Assembly (NCBI RefSeq): GCF_020166395.1
Contig: NZ_JAIQXU010000002.1
Coordinates: forward strand, 1 to 64,000
Direction: 5' to 3'
DNA length: 64,000 nt
Origin: Deinococcus betulae
GTDB taxonomy: Bacteria > Deinococcota > Deinococci > Deinococcales > Deinococcaceae
Position 1 is the stretch's first letter; each line of letters begins with the position of its first letter. This document shows, piece after piece, positions 16,259-25,544 of the stretch. A program made the position numbers and the translations under genes. The notes under the pieces are model-generated. The model was not told the origin of the DNA. It saw only the letters and a list, made by a program, of their open reading frames with translations, and did no database searches.

Positions 16259-18252
16259 GGGGCAACACTCCTCCTGTATAGAGAGGCTCTGGCATCGCCC
16301 ACGGCGTCATACGCCGCCGATGCTCTGGCGTAACACTCATTCGCCTCGGCCGGGTGCAGGGTCGCTTCAGCCTGGTGGGCCGCCTCCACCCACCAGGGGG
16401 CCGCTTGCCCCGGCTCAGCCCCTTCCTGCCAATGACGGGCAACACGCGCCGGGGTGCCGCCCGACTGGCTCAGCAGGCCAGCCGCCTGCCGGTGCAGCCG
16501 CTGCCAGCTGGAGACAGAAGTGGCGCTGAGCACCGCGTTATAGACGAGATCATGAGCGAAACCCTCGCCGCGCACCACCTGGGCCCGCTCCAGTTCTTCC
16601 CAGCTATTCAGGAGGCGGAGGATAGGCCAGCCCAGCATGTCAGCCACCTGCTCCAGCGAGAAGTCACTGCGCAGCACCGCCGCTGCCTGCGCCGCTTCCA
16701 GCGCCTCTGGGGAAAGCCTCTCAAGGCGCCCCGTCAACAAGGCCGGCAAGGTCTGCCCTGCCGCGCGCCTCACACCGTCCAGACTGAAATCCTGCGCCTC
16801 GTGCAAGTATTTGACAAGTTCCAGAGTCAGCTGGGGATTCCCGGCCGCAAAGCGCTGAACCTCCCGGGCCAGGCCAGGAACAGCCGGCAGCCCCACCTGG
16901 GCCAGAAACGCCAGCGTGTCTTCATCCGCCAGCGGCTGCACCTGCACCGGCCGCACCGCCCCGGAGTCATACATCTGGCGGGACAGCGCTGCGGTGGCCG
17001 GACTCAGGGCCCCCTCGCGGTAGCAGAACATGGACCGCAGCGCGGCCCGACTGTCACCCCAGAACTTGGAATAGACGTAAGCGCCGGCCTCGATAGAGGC
17101 GTCATCCATGAAATGCAGGTCGTCCGAGAGCAGCACGACCGGACCACGATCAGCCACCCGCCGCAGCACCTCGTACTTGGCGTCGTAGAAGCGCAGTTTG
17201 TCTTCAGCAGACGTGAGGGGAGGCGGCGCGTCCCCCAGCTCGGGGATGATGCGGGCCAGTTCCTGCCGGACCCAGGCGGGGAGGGTCGCGGCCAGGTCGG
17301 GAAAGGCCGCCAGCGTCTGCCGGTAGGTGCGGGCATGCGTGGCATACGCCACGTCCTGGTCGCCGGGGCGGCCCTGCAAGAGCAGCAGGTGGTGGTCCGG
17401 GTGGGCACGGATGAAGTCAAGCGCCAGCCGGGATTTGCCGCTGCCAGAATGGCCGACCAGGGCCACGCCGACGCCAGCAGCCCAGCCTGCTTCCATCTGC
17501 GCCCAGGCGTCCTCGCGGGCCACCAGCTGGGGAGGGCGCAGAAAACTGAGGGGCAGGGCAGGCTGCTCGGCGCCGGGGGCAGGTTCTGTGTCGATCAGCC
17601 GGGCCAGCCGAGCCGTTTCAGCAGATGGCTCCAGACCCAGTTCCAGGGCGAAGATGGCCCGCAGGCGCTGATACGCCTGAAGTGCGGCGGCGCGGTCGCC
17701 GCTACGGTGGTGCAGCCGCATCAGCTGCTGATGGGCATCCTCATCCAGAGGGTCGCGGGTCACGCGGGCCGCCGCCAGGGCCAGCGCCGTCGCCGGGTCA
17801 CCCTGGGCAGTCAGCCGCTCAGTCACTTCGCGGCTGGCCTGGGCCTGCGCGGCTTCGCGCTCGGCGCGCTGGGCTGATAGCCAGTCACTAAAAGCAGGAC
17901 TGATTTCGCTGTCCAGATCGGCCAGCAGCAGGCTTTCGCCGGGGGCAACCGGTCCCTGGAGGTCGGTGGTCAGGTCAAGTGCCAGGGCCAGGATCTGCTG
18001 GCCAGACACCAGCACGCGCCCCGCCGCCTGATGCAGCCGCCGCAGCAACTGCACCAGACTGTTGCGGGCCGTGGCGGGCGGGGCGTCCGGCCACAGCAGC
18101 GCGGCGCAGGTGCGGCGGGACTGGGGGCCCTCCGCCGCCAGAAAGGTCAGCAACGCGGCCGGTTTGCCGTCCAGGCGCAGCTGACCCCCTCCCCCTGATA
18201 ATGTGGGAGAGCCCAGTAAGGACAGCTGCCAGGGAACAGAATCAGACGCCAT
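16255..18252 (-). CDS. BTAD-ATPase transcription regulator, apparently truncated
   Basis: 665 residues. An N-terminal winged-helix segment (LSLLGSPTLSGGGGQLRLDG, then AALLTFLAAEG) is followed by a BTAD (about 105-220) and an AAA-type ATPase with Walker A GHSGSGKS at 267-274 and an acidic strand VVLLSDDLHFMDD. This is the SARP/AfsR-like plan, in which the ATPase module controls DNA binding. The paralogue at 18290 continues for about 350 more residues of helical repeats, whereas this protein ends at SLYRRSVAP just after the ATPase. The stop lies at the edge of the recombinase-like block, so the C-terminus was probably lost when that block arrived. Confidence 0.8.
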   Translation of the reverse strand: MASDSVPWQLSLLGSPTLSGGGGQLRLDGKPAALLTFLAAEGPQSRRTCAALLWPDAPPATARNSLVQLLRRLHQAAGRVLVSGQQILALALDLTTDLQGPVAPGESLLLADLDSEISPAFSDWLSAQRAEREAAQAQASREVTERLTAQGDPATALALAAARVTRDPLDEDAHQQLMRLHHRSGDRAAALQAYQRLRAIFALELGLEPSAETARLARLIDTEPAPGAEQPALPLSFLRPPQLVAREDAWAQMEAGWAAGVGVALVGHSGSGKSRLALDFIRAHPDHHLLLLQGRPGDQDVAYATHARTYRQTLAAFPDLAATLPAWVRQELARIIPELGDAPPPLTSAEDKLRFYDAKYEVLRRVADRGPVVLLSDDLHFMDDASIEAGAYVYSKFWGDSRAALRSMFCYREGALSPATAALSRQMYDSGAVRPVQVQPLADEDTLAFLAQVGLPAVPGLAREVQRFAAGNPQLTLELVKYLHEAQDFSLDGVRRAAGQTLPALLTGRLERLSPEALEAAQAAAVLRSDFSLEQVADMLGWPILRLLNSWEELERAQVVRGEGFAHDLVYNAVLSATSVSSWQRLHRQAAGLLSQSGGTPARVARHWQEGAEPGQAAPWWVEAAHQAEATLHPAEANECYARASAAYDAVGDARASLYRRSVAP

Positions 18253-18289
18253 ACCGCACTGTAATCCGGCAGGGACAGACTAAGCCGGC

Positions 18290-21200
18290 TTAACTACACA
18301 CCCTGAGCATGACGGCCAGCATGGGGTCGGGCCGCGTCAGAGGAGTGGGCCTCAGAGCCGCTGACAGGCCGCACAGCCCACGCCGCGCCGCCGAATCACC
18401 GAGCGCGCTCAGAACTGCGCGGTCCCCGGTGAGGGCCGCGCGTTGCATCTGAGTACGCCACAGCAAGTACACGTCGCCCAGGCGCTGCACGTGGGCGAGC
18501 AGGTCGTCCAGCTGACCCTGAGCCGCTTCTCTCTGGCCCATGCAGCCCAGAAGAGCCGCCAGCAGCGCCTGCTGCTCAACCCTCAGAGGGGGGGGCAGGT
18601 CGGGGAGCGCCTGAACCTGCGCCGCCAGGAGGTCGGGCTCACCTGTTCCCTGGGCCACCTCCAGCCAGAGCTGCACCAGATGAAGCGCACTGAGCCAGCC
18701 CTGCTCAGTCGGTGTCTCGGCCGCCTGATGCTGGTGCTGGCCGAGCAACTGCCTCACACCCTCCAGGTCACCCAGAGCCCAGCGGGTCAGGGCCTCACCG
18801 TAGGCGTTGATGAGCGCGACCACCCGAAAGCCTTCGGTCGTCCCCAGGTGCTGGCGGGCGCGCAGGTTGTGGGCCAGCGAGGCCTCAAAATCGCCCAGAC
18901 GGTAGGCCGCGCGCGACCATTTGGCACAGACTGATGCGGCAAAGGGCGGAGCCGAGACGTCCAGGTGCCGCTGCTCTGCGGTGTTCAGCACAGGGCCGGC
19001 GCGCCGGGGATCAATCATCAGGAGAGCAAAACCCAGCCCCTCTAACGCGCGGGCCTGAATCTCCAGGCGGCCCAGCCGGGCGGCCAGGGCTTCCAGTTCC
19101 TCCAGCAGAGGGGGCGAGGCCCGGTAGTCGTGTTGCAGGGCGTAACCCGCCAGGATTTCCAGCAGGGCGACTTCCGTCTCTGTCGCCTGGGCCTGGCGGG
19201 CCAGTACCAGACCACGCTGCGCACACTGCACCTGCGCCTCAAACTCCTGAAGGGCGAAGTGGAGGCGGGCCCGGTGCAGAGCGGCGCAGGCCTGCTGCGC
19301 TGGGGTCAGGGCTAGGCGCTCCAATGCAGCCACAGCACCCTGCCAGGCTGGCACCTGATCTTCGAGGATAAAGAGGGCCTCCAGTTGTTCAATACGGACC
19401 TCAAAGGCAACCTCTGAGTGCGGGCCAGCCTCCAGCAGGTCGGCGGCTCGCCCAAAAAAACGGCCGGCTTCGCGGTACAGGCCGCTGCTCTGCGCCGCTG
19501 CACCGGCTTGCCGGAGGGCACTGGCCGCCTCTTCGGGCCGACTTCCCGCTTCCCAGTGCAGGGCCACCTGGGCGGGCGGGGCAGCGGCCTCAGCCAGAGC
19601 GCGGGCCGCCGCCCGGTGTAGCAGCGACCGCAGGGGCGGCGGCATCTGCGCGCCCAGGGTTTCCCGGAGAAGGTCGTGGGTGAACTGGCCACCCACAAGC
19701 ACACCCGCCTGCCCCAGCGCCTGCCAGGCCGATTCCAGCTCGGCTGGGGACACCCCCAGCATGGTGGCGAGCAACTCGGGGCGCAGGTCGTGGGCCACCA
19801 CACTGGCAGCCCTGGCCAGCTGCACCTCGACAGGCGACAGCTGTTCCAGGCGGCCGATGAGAAGCTGCTCGGCGCGGCCCGTCCGGGGCAGGCGGCCCAG
19901 ATCCAGCGTGCCTTCTGGGGTGAGCAAATGCCGCACCGTTTCTTGCAGGTACAGCGGATTGCCCCCGCTGAAGTGGCTCAGTCCCGGCGCGTGGGCCTCC
20001 AGCTCGGGGCCGCCCAGCGCGCGCAGCAGAGCGCCCACGGCCTCGGTCGTCAGCGGCGCCAGCCTCAGCTGCGTGGCCTGGCCCCGCCGCACAAGGTCGT
20101 CGAGCAGCCCACTGGCTGCTGACGGCAGGGCGCCGGTCCGGTAACAGACGGTCACTGCAGTGGGGAAGGCCGGCGCGTCCAGCCACGACAGGCACAGATC
20201 CAACGACGCCGGGTCCATCAGCTGCACATCATCGAGCATCAGGGTCTGAACCTGCGCCGCCGCCAGCTGGTACAGCTGGGCCAGGGCGGCGTGCAGCGCC
20301 GGGCGCGCGTCCCCCTCAGGGAGGACAGCCTCCAGCCGCTCTGGCAGCAGCAGCCCCAGCACTGGCCGGGTCAGGACCTGCTGGTGAAGCTCCGGCTGCG
20401 CTTCTAACAGCAGACGCAGCCCCCGCGTAACCGACGCATAGGGAATAGGGGCGTCGCTCGGGTGGCCCCTCAGGGTCAGGGCGGCGCCGTGCCTGGCCGC
20501 CGACGCCTGGGCCACACTCGTCTTGCCGATGCCCGCCTCGCCGGTCAGGACCACCACCTGGTCAGCCTGCCTCGCCTGGGTGATCGCCTCCAGCACGTCA
20601 TCCCGCCCGACCAATTGCGCTGCGCCGCTGGCCAGGTCTGGGGCTGCCGGGGGGCCCTGGGGCCCAGGAACGCGCGGGCGGCTCCATTCAATCTCCTGGG
20701 CCAGCGCCTGCGTCTGAGGCATGGGGTCGGTGTGCAGAGCGCCGCGCAGGCTCTGGCGAAACTGGCCAAAAGTGGCCAGGGCCGCCGCCGGGTCACCAGC
20801 CAGGTACTGCGCGCGCATTAAGGCGCGGGTCGTCTCGTCCGACAGGGGCTGAAGGAAGGCGGCCCGCTGAAGCAGCGGCAGGGCTTCTTCTCCCCTGCCC
20901 TGCGCCTCCAGGGGCCGCGCCGCCGCCCGCGCCGCCCATGCCCCTTCGGCCCGCAAACGCACCCGCTGCTCGCGCAGCCAGGCGTCAAACTCTTCTAACT
21001 CTGGATACTGGAGGCCGTCCAGGGGGAGGGCTTGGCCCGCCCCGCCCTCATCCAGCGCCTGAACACGAACGGCACTGGCCAGAGTCAGCACCTGCTCGGT
21101 GGTCAGCAGCGGGGCACCGTAGCTCTGCCCCATGCGCCGCAGCATGATGACCAGATTGTTGCGCCCGGCCTGGCCTGCTTCTGGCCACAGCAGGTCGGCG

Positions 21201-21346
21201 GCCCGCAGCCGGGTAGCGCGGCCTTCCAAGGCCAGATACACCAACAGGGCCAGCGGCTTGCCCTCGCAGCGGCGCCGCTGACCTTGCGGGTCAATCAGGC
21301 TGGGGGGACCCCAGAGTGTCAGCGTCCAGTGCGCCTCCTGCGGCAT
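18290..21346 (-). CDS. BTAD-ATPase-TPR transcription regulator
   Basis: 1018 residues. An N-terminal winged helix (WTLTLWGPPSLIDPQG, RCEGKPLALLVYLALEG), then a BTAD (about 115-220), an ATPase with Walker A TGEAGIGKTS and Walker B LMLDDVQLMD, and a long C-terminal helical region of Ala/Leu-rich TPR-like repeats. A cytosolic regulator of the SARP/LuxR-like multidomain type; its ligand and targets cannot be read from sequence. It lies 37 bases upstream of the truncated paralogue in the same direction, which suggests tandem duplication. Confidence 0.82.
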   Translation of the reverse strand: MPQEAHWTLTLWGPPSLIDPQGQRRRCEGKPLALLVYLALEGRATRLRAADLLWPEAGQAGRNNLVIMLRRMGQSYGAPLLTTEQVLTLASAVRVQALDEGGAGQALPLDGLQYPELEEFDAWLREQRVRLRAEGAWAARAAARPLEAQGRGEEALPLLQRAAFLQPLSDETTRALMRAQYLAGDPAAALATFGQFRQSLRGALHTDPMPQTQALAQEIEWSRPRVPGPQGPPAAPDLASGAAQLVGRDDVLEAITQARQADQVVVLTGEAGIGKTSVAQASAARHGAALTLRGHPSDAPIPYASVTRGLRLLLEAQPELHQQVLTRPVLGLLLPERLEAVLPEGDARPALHAALAQLYQLAAAQVQTLMLDDVQLMDPASLDLCLSWLDAPAFPTAVTVCYRTGALPSAASGLLDDLVRRGQATQLRLAPLTTEAVGALLRALGGPELEAHAPGLSHFSGGNPLYLQETVRHLLTPEGTLDLGRLPRTGRAEQLLIGRLEQLSPVEVQLARAASVVAHDLRPELLATMLGVSPAELESAWQALGQAGVLVGGQFTHDLLRETLGAQMPPPLRSLLHRAAARALAEAAAPPAQVALHWEAGSRPEEAASALRQAGAAAQSSGLYREAGRFFGRAADLLEAGPHSEVAFEVRIEQLEALFILEDQVPAWQGAVAALERLALTPAQQACAALHRARLHFALQEFEAQVQCAQRGLVLARQAQATETEVALLEILAGYALQHDYRASPPLLEELEALAARLGRLEIQARALEGLGFALLMIDPRRAGPVLNTAEQRHLDVSAPPFAASVCAKWSRAAYRLGDFEASLAHNLRARQHLGTTEGFRVVALINAYGEALTRWALGDLEGVRQLLGQHQHQAAETPTEQGWLSALHLVQLWLEVAQGTGEPDLLAAQVQALPDLPPPLRVEQQALLAALLGCMGQREAAQGQLDDLLAHVQRLGDVYLLWRTQMQRAALTGDRAVLSALGDSAARRGLCGLSAALRPTPLTRPDPMLAVMLRVCS

Positions 21347-21385
21347 CCTCCGCAGACTAGCAGAGGGCCGCCGCGCGCGCAGGGC

Positions 21386-22357
21386 TCAGCGCCGGGGCGG
21401 GGTCACGGGGCCGCTGGAGGTCGAGGACGGCGACGTGGAGGTGTCCCGGAGCATAGTCAGGCGGCCCCCGAGCAGCGCTTCCCCATCTGGAGCCGAGGCC
21501 TGGAAGGTGCCCTCGTAGCGGTCACCTGAGAACCGGCCGCTGAGCTCCAGGTTCAACTCGTCGTCGCCGCTGCTCAGCCCGATCTTAAACTGCCCTGCCG
21601 AGCTGCCCAGAAGCCAGCCACGCAGGTCGTCGTCACCGGTGCCGCTGCCACTCAGGCCGCCCTCGCCGTCGTCATAGACCGAAAAGCGCATCTCGACCGG
21701 GCCGTTGGGGGTGTCAAAACGGGCCGCCCAGGTGCCAGTGGCTGTCCAGGGCGCCGGGGTGATGAGCGCTGCGGGCGAGGCCGGAGTTACCGCAGGCCGA
21801 ACTGAGCTGATGGAGGGCGCTGGCAGCACCGGAGCGGCCGGTTTGGCCGTCTCAGCCGGGCGGCGGCTGTAGGCCTGCCGGACACTGCGGGCGTTCAGGG
21901 TCAGCGTGCCGCCCGCTAGGGTAAAGGTGCCCTGGTAGGGGGCCTGCTTGACCGTTTCGCGCGTGCCTTCAAACCGCTTGCAGCCTGCATTGAGGCGGCC
22001 CGGCGAGACGCCGATACGTTTCTGGGCAGCGCCCGGCTGAAAACTGAGTTTGTTGCCCGTCACCTGGTATTTGCCGCTCTCGGTGAAGACATTGAGCGTC
22101 TCGCAGGTCACGAGGTAGCTGCCGAAATAGCCGGGAATGTAGCTCAGTTGCAGGTCGGTCAGCGCATAGGTGCCGTCCGGGCGCAGCAGGAGGCGGGTAG
22201 ACGAGGACTGCGCGCCCTCGGCGTCCTTGTCATAGATATTGGCCGGGTAAGCGGTGCCGATCAGCCATTCGCCCGTGAGGGCCGCCGGGGCCGCCGCCAG
22301 CGTAGCGGAAGTCAGAGAAAAGATGGAAAGGAACAGGAAAGCAGAATGACGAAGCAT
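21386..22357 (-). CDS. Secreted protein with lipocalin-like N-terminal domain
   Basis: 323 residues with a clear signal peptide (MLRHSAFLFLSIFSLTSATLAAA). The mature N-terminal domain reads LTGEWLIGTAYPANIYD, RLLLRPDGTYALTD and ends near YSRRP. A Pro/Ala-rich linker follows (about 165-205), then a beta-rich C-terminal domain with GTWAARFDTPNGP and SGRFSGDRYEGTFQA. Both domains look like small beta-barrels of the kind seen in secreted binding proteins. AAGGA lies eight bases before the ATG. The N-terminal domain resembles that of the protein at 24447. No enzyme motif is seen. Confidence 0.7.
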   Translation of the reverse strand: MLRHSAFLFLSIFSLTSATLAAAPAALTGEWLIGTAYPANIYDKDAEGAQSSSTRLLLRPDGTYALTDLQLSYIPGYFGSYLVTCETLNVFTESGKYQVTGNKLSFQPGAAQKRIGVSPGRLNAGCKRFEGTRETVKQAPYQGTFTLAGGTLTLNARSVRQAYSRRPAETAKPAAPVLPAPSISSVRPAVTPASPAALITPAPWTATGTWAARFDTPNGPVEMRFSVYDDGEGGLSGSGTGDDDLRGWLLGSSAGQFKIGLSSGDDELNLELSGRFSGDRYEGTFQASAPDGEALLGGRLTMLRDTSTSPSSTSSGPVTPPRR

Positions 22358-22461
22358 AAATCAGTCCTTGGGAGGCGCCCACCGTGCGGCGGGCCAGAGA
22401 GGGCCGGGGGTCAGGGAGAAACACAGACCTCCCTAAACCCCATGAAACAAGCGGCGAAAGC

Positions 22462-24012
22462 TCAGCGCAGGAACGCCTGTTTCACGGCGTCCATCAGGGG
22501 GTCGCGCTGGCCGGCGGGATTGCTGGGGATATACCCCTCGTTGATGTTCCAGATGATGGCGCCGCCCAGACCCTGTTCACGCACGTACTGGCCCTTGAGG
22601 GCGATGCTCTGCGGGTCTTCGTAGGAAACGAAGGTGCAGCCCCTGGGTCCAGTGGGCGAAGCGGCACTCAGGTAAGGCACCCCGGCCGCGCTGTCCCAGT
22701 GCGCCGTCATCTGGCCCTGGTACTGCGTGACGATGTTGGCGTAGCTCATGGCGTTGTCGTCGGCCACCAGCGTCATGCTCGCCGCACTCTGGCGGGGACC
22801 CGTGACGCCGCTGTAGCAGCTGCCAAAAAATCCGATTCCGGCGCCCAGCTTGCCCGCCGGCACCCCCGCCGCCAGGTAAGCCTTCACGCTGGACTCCAGA
22901 CTGCTGGGGGTGGTGGGGGCCGCGCCAGTCAGGGCGCCCGAATGCCAGGACTGCCAGCCGCCCCAGACCCCGTTCATGGCGTAGCTCATGATGTTGACGC
23001 GGTCAAACTGGGCAGTCAGGTCCGCCGAAATCAGCCTGGCATCCCCCGGAAAATTGGCATTGACCCAGGCCACTGGCAGCGTGAGGATCAGCCCCGGCTG
23101 ACCAGCCTTCAACTCGGCGGCCAGCGCTTTCAGGGGGGCGGCGTCCTTGGCCTTGATGGGTTCCCAGTCGAGGTCAATGCCGTCAAAGCCGTAGTCCCGC
23201 ACCACCTGAAGCAGATTGGTCACAAACCGGGCGCGGTTGGCGTCCGACGCAGCCCCCACGAACGCGGCGTAAGCGCCCGCGCCGCCCAGCATCAGAATGG
23301 CCTTCTTGCCTTCCCGGTGGGTCCGGGCCACGACGCCTTTGGCCCACTGCGGGCCAGCCACGCTGTCAATGTCAAAGCGGGTGTTGACGGTGCCGTCGGC
23401 ATTGGGCACAGCGCGGCCCACCACCAGATGGGTCAGGGCGTCCCACTTCACCGCGTCCAGGGGATAGCGGTCGCGCAGGTAGCCCACGTAATAGCCCATC
23501 ACCCAGGGCTGGCCGGTGGTCGGCGGCACGGGGGTGGGCGGGACAGGACCAGGCGGAACGGGGGTGGGCGGCGTGGGCGCCGGGGTCGAGGTGGCCGCGC
23601 CACTGAACGTCAGAGTGCCAGGAGCCAGATTGGCCGTACCCGCTGGATATTTCGCGGTGAAGCCGAATGTCACCTGGCCCCCGGTGGGGATGGCCGCGTT
23701 ATAGCTGGCGTTCGTGACCTTGACCTGCGCGCCGGTCTGCGTCAGGACACCGTTCCAGGAATTGGTGATGACCTGTGCACCCGGAAAGGTCCATTCCAGC
23801 GTCCAGCCTTTGATGGCGGGGCCGGTATTGGTGATGGTAACGCTGCCGGTAAAGCCCGTCTTCCAGTCGCTAGAAACGCTGTAGGCGACAGTGGCCGTGG
23901 CGGCGGTGGCCTGCGCCGCCACTTTCGGAGTGGCAGCTGGGCTGCTGGGGGCAGCGCAGGCGACGAGAGACAGCAGCAGCAGAGGAGCCAGACCCAGGGG
24001 AAAACGTAACAT
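22462..24012 (-). CDS. GH18 chitinase lipoprotein with CBM2-like domain
   Basis: 516 residues from the ATG at 24012 (GGAGG upstream); the open frame runs on to 24087. A lipoprotein signal ends in LVAC. Then comes a carbohydrate-binding module of the CBM2 type (about 35-140: YSVSSDWKTGFTGSVTITN, WTLEWTFPG), a Pro/Thr linker, and a GH18 catalytic domain with the DxxDxDxE signature in FDGIDLDWEP, whose Glu is the acid/base. A GGAIIWNINEGY strand near the end fits the last barrel strands. It should cleave beta-1,4-GlcNAc polymers such as chitin outside the cell. It lies between two secreted proteins on the same strand. Confidence 0.88.
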   Translation of the reverse strand: MLRFPLGLAPLLLLSLVACAAPSSPAATPKVAAQATAATATVAYSVSSDWKTGFTGSVTITNTGPAIKGWTLEWTFPGAQVITNSWNGVLTQTGAQVKVTNASYNAAIPTGGQVTFGFTAKYPAGTANLAPGTLTFSGAATSTPAPTPPTPVPPGPVPPTPVPPTTGQPWVMGYYVGYLRDRYPLDAVKWDALTHLVVGRAVPNADGTVNTRFDIDSVAGPQWAKGVVARTHREGKKAILMLGGAGAYAAFVGAASDANRARFVTNLLQVVRDYGFDGIDLDWEPIKAKDAAPLKALAAELKAGQPGLILTLPVAWVNANFPGDARLISADLTAQFDRVNIMSYAMNGVWGGWQSWHSGALTGAAPTTPSSLESSVKAYLAAGVPAGKLGAGIGFFGSCYSGVTGPRQSAASMTLVADDNAMSYANIVTQYQGQMTAHWDSAAGVPYLSAASPTGPRGCTFVSYEDPQSIALKGQYVREQGLGGAIIWNINEGYIPSNPAGQRDPLMDAVKQAFLR

Positions 24013-24103
24013 CTCAACCTCCGGTAGAAGACAGGGAAACAGGGAGCTTAGAAGGAGCAGGACGGGGTTCGAGCGTGGAGTGTGCAACTCAGTTCTGTTC
24101 CGT

Positions 24104-24310
24104 TTACAACTCAGAACAGACGGACTCTGTCCCAGGCCGAATCAGGCGGTGATACAGAAACAGCAGGGCGTCGTCGGGTTCCTGAAACTCGTGGTGGGTG
24201 CCGTTCATACACTCGATGCGGGCGCGCCAGAGCCGGTGTTCCGGCCCGGCGGGCCAGACCGACAGGCGGTAGCTGGCGCCGCCTGAGGCCTCGGCGGTGA
24301 GGTCATTCAC
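24104..24310 (-). CDS. Small hypothetical protein
   Basis: 68 residues, with SYRLSVWPAG, WRARIECMNG, and HEFQEPDDALLFLYHRL. The alternating strand and final helix look like a compact folded domain of a kind common as short conserved ORFs, but no function is known. It lies between the chitinase gene and the MITE-like element and starts only 10 bases from the edge of that element. No strong ribosome site is seen. Confidence 0.5.
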   Translation of the reverse strand: MNDLTAEASGGASYRLSVWPAGPEHRLWRARIECMNGTHHEFQEPDDALLFLYHRLIRPGTESVCSEL

Positions 24311-24320
24311 GGCCGGCGTC

Positions 24321-24450
24321 CTAGAGCATTTGTCAAAAAGATGACATCTTTTTGACCGAGTGGAGCGAGTGAATTTCGCAGAGCAGGACGGAGAATGGAG
24401 CCGTCTGGGGTGCTCTTCTCCAGACGGCGGAATTCGGAGAACTGCTCTAG
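24321..24450. mobile_element. 130-bp MITE-like element with terminal and internal inverted repeats
   Basis: The ends are CTAGAGCA-TTTG and, inverted, AACTGCTCTAG (an 8-bp terminal repeat with one mismatch beyond). Inside there is a 12-bp stem, GTCAAAAAGATG / CATCTTTTTGAC with one base between (about 24331-24355), and a second stem, CCGTCTGG / CCAGACGG. It has no coding capacity. The layout fits a small non-autonomous element. The minus-strand TAG stop of the gene at 24447 lies inside its right end. No clear target duplication is seen. Confidence 0.6.
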
Positions 24451-25277
24451 CGCCACAGCTCTAACTTCAGCGAGACGTTGGTCATGGGCGGCGTCAGGGT
24501 GATGCCGGTCTGTCCTTTGGCCGAGGCGGCGTCCACCCAGTCCCCTTCATCCGGCTCGCCATTGCCGTTGGTGTCTTCCCAGGCCAGCAGCTCGTAGGGG
24601 GTGGCCTCCAGACCATCAATGCTGAAACTCTGCTGGTGGCCTGTGCCCGAGAGGGTCACGAAGCGGATGCTGCCTTCATCGGCGCAGCCTAGGTCCACGC
24701 GGCAGGCAATCACCATGGCGCCCTTGAGGCTGTGGCCCTGAGGCGCGCTCAGCAGGCCCGTTACGCGCCGCACCTTCTGGTCGGCGGCCGTGCCACCCAG
24801 CAGGCGTGGCCGGTTGTAGAGGCTGTCTCTGGCCTCCCCCTTGGGGTCGCCCAGAGAGAGCGTCTCGCCGTTAATTTTCCAGGTAAAGACCGACGGGGTC
24901 AGCTTGTGGTTCTCGTACACCTTGCTGGGCGAGCAGTTGTAGCCCTTGTTGTGGGCTGTGGTCGGCGTGAAGGTCAGAATGTTGCCCTTCAGGGTGACCT
25001 TGCCCTTACTGGTGGTCAGCAGCTTGGACGTGCAGCCGTAGGTAGACACCACGATGATGCCGTTCCGCTCGTAGCTGCCGTCCGCCTTGATGCGGATAAT
25101 TTCGCTGGTGCCGCTGCCCTCGGCGTACTTGCCGGTGCTGGGGTCGTAGTACTCGATGGGCGACACGTAGCCGTATTCCCATTGGCCTTGCAGGGCGGCC
25201 GGAACGGTGGCTGCGTGGGCCGAGGTGGAGGCGAGGGCGAACAGAAGGGAGAAGCAGAGGTTGGTTTTGGTGTTCAT
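24447..25277 (-). CDS. Secreted protein with calcium-loop-like motif
   Basis: 276 residues with signal peptide MNTKTNLCFSLLFALASTSAHA. The mature start, LQGQWEYGYVSPIEYYDP with IIRIKADGSYERNG, resembles the N-terminal domain of the protein at 21386. It carries several Cys that may pair. Near the end DTNGNGEPDEGD is a calcium-binding-type loop in a domain typical of small secreted beta-sandwiches (SFSIDGL, YELLAWED). GGAG lies close to the ATG. The TAG stop is within the MITE-like element, so the original C-terminus may have been altered. Confidence 0.7.
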   Translation of the reverse strand: MNTKTNLCFSLLFALASTSAHAATVPAALQGQWEYGYVSPIEYYDPSTGKYAEGSGTSEIIRIKADGSYERNGIIVVSTYGCTSKLLTTSKGKVTLKGNILTFTPTTAHNKGYNCSPSKVYENHKLTPSVFTWKINGETLSLGDPKGEARDSLYNRPRLLGGTAADQKVRRVTGLLSAPQGHSLKGAMVIACRVDLGCADEGSIRFVTLSGTGHQQSFSIDGLEATPYELLAWEDTNGNGEPDEGDWVDAASAKGQTGITLTPPMTNVSLKLELWR

Positions 25278-25482
25278 GGTAGGCTCCTTGACTTGGTCGC
25301 TTCGACCGTTGCCATCACCTTAGGAAGATCAGAGTGACAGCTGGGTGACAGGGGGTGACAGGGTCAGAACGGAGAGACGGGAGCACCGGGAAAGAGAGTG
25401 CAGACGAGGTTCGGCATGGCGGCTAGAAAGCTCCTTAGCGCCGCTGCACACGAGGTAGAGGGGGCCAGGTGACGTGTTAAGA

Positions 25483-25544
25483 GCAGAGCCTCAGAGCCGC
25501 TTAGGCTGTCCTCCTCAAGCGGCTTGGGGCAGGCAAGGCTCTGC
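25483..25544. repeat. Composite inverted repeat
   Basis: GCAGAGCCT (25483-25491) pairs with AGGCTCTGC (25536-25544), and inside it AGCCGCTT (25495-25502) pairs with AAGCGGCT (25517-25524). Two nested stems with unequal internal loops; possibly a small repeat or an RNA structure. Confidence 0.5.

Noticed and set aside
16354..17877. 507-codon plus-strand frame opposite the BTAD-ATPase regulator
   Set aside because: The minus strand encodes Walker motifs and a BTAD; the plus frame has no domain and unusual composition.
22384..24009. 541-codon plus-strand frame opposite the chitinase
   Set aside because: It mirrors the GH18 gene and is Gly/Arg/His-rich without motifs.
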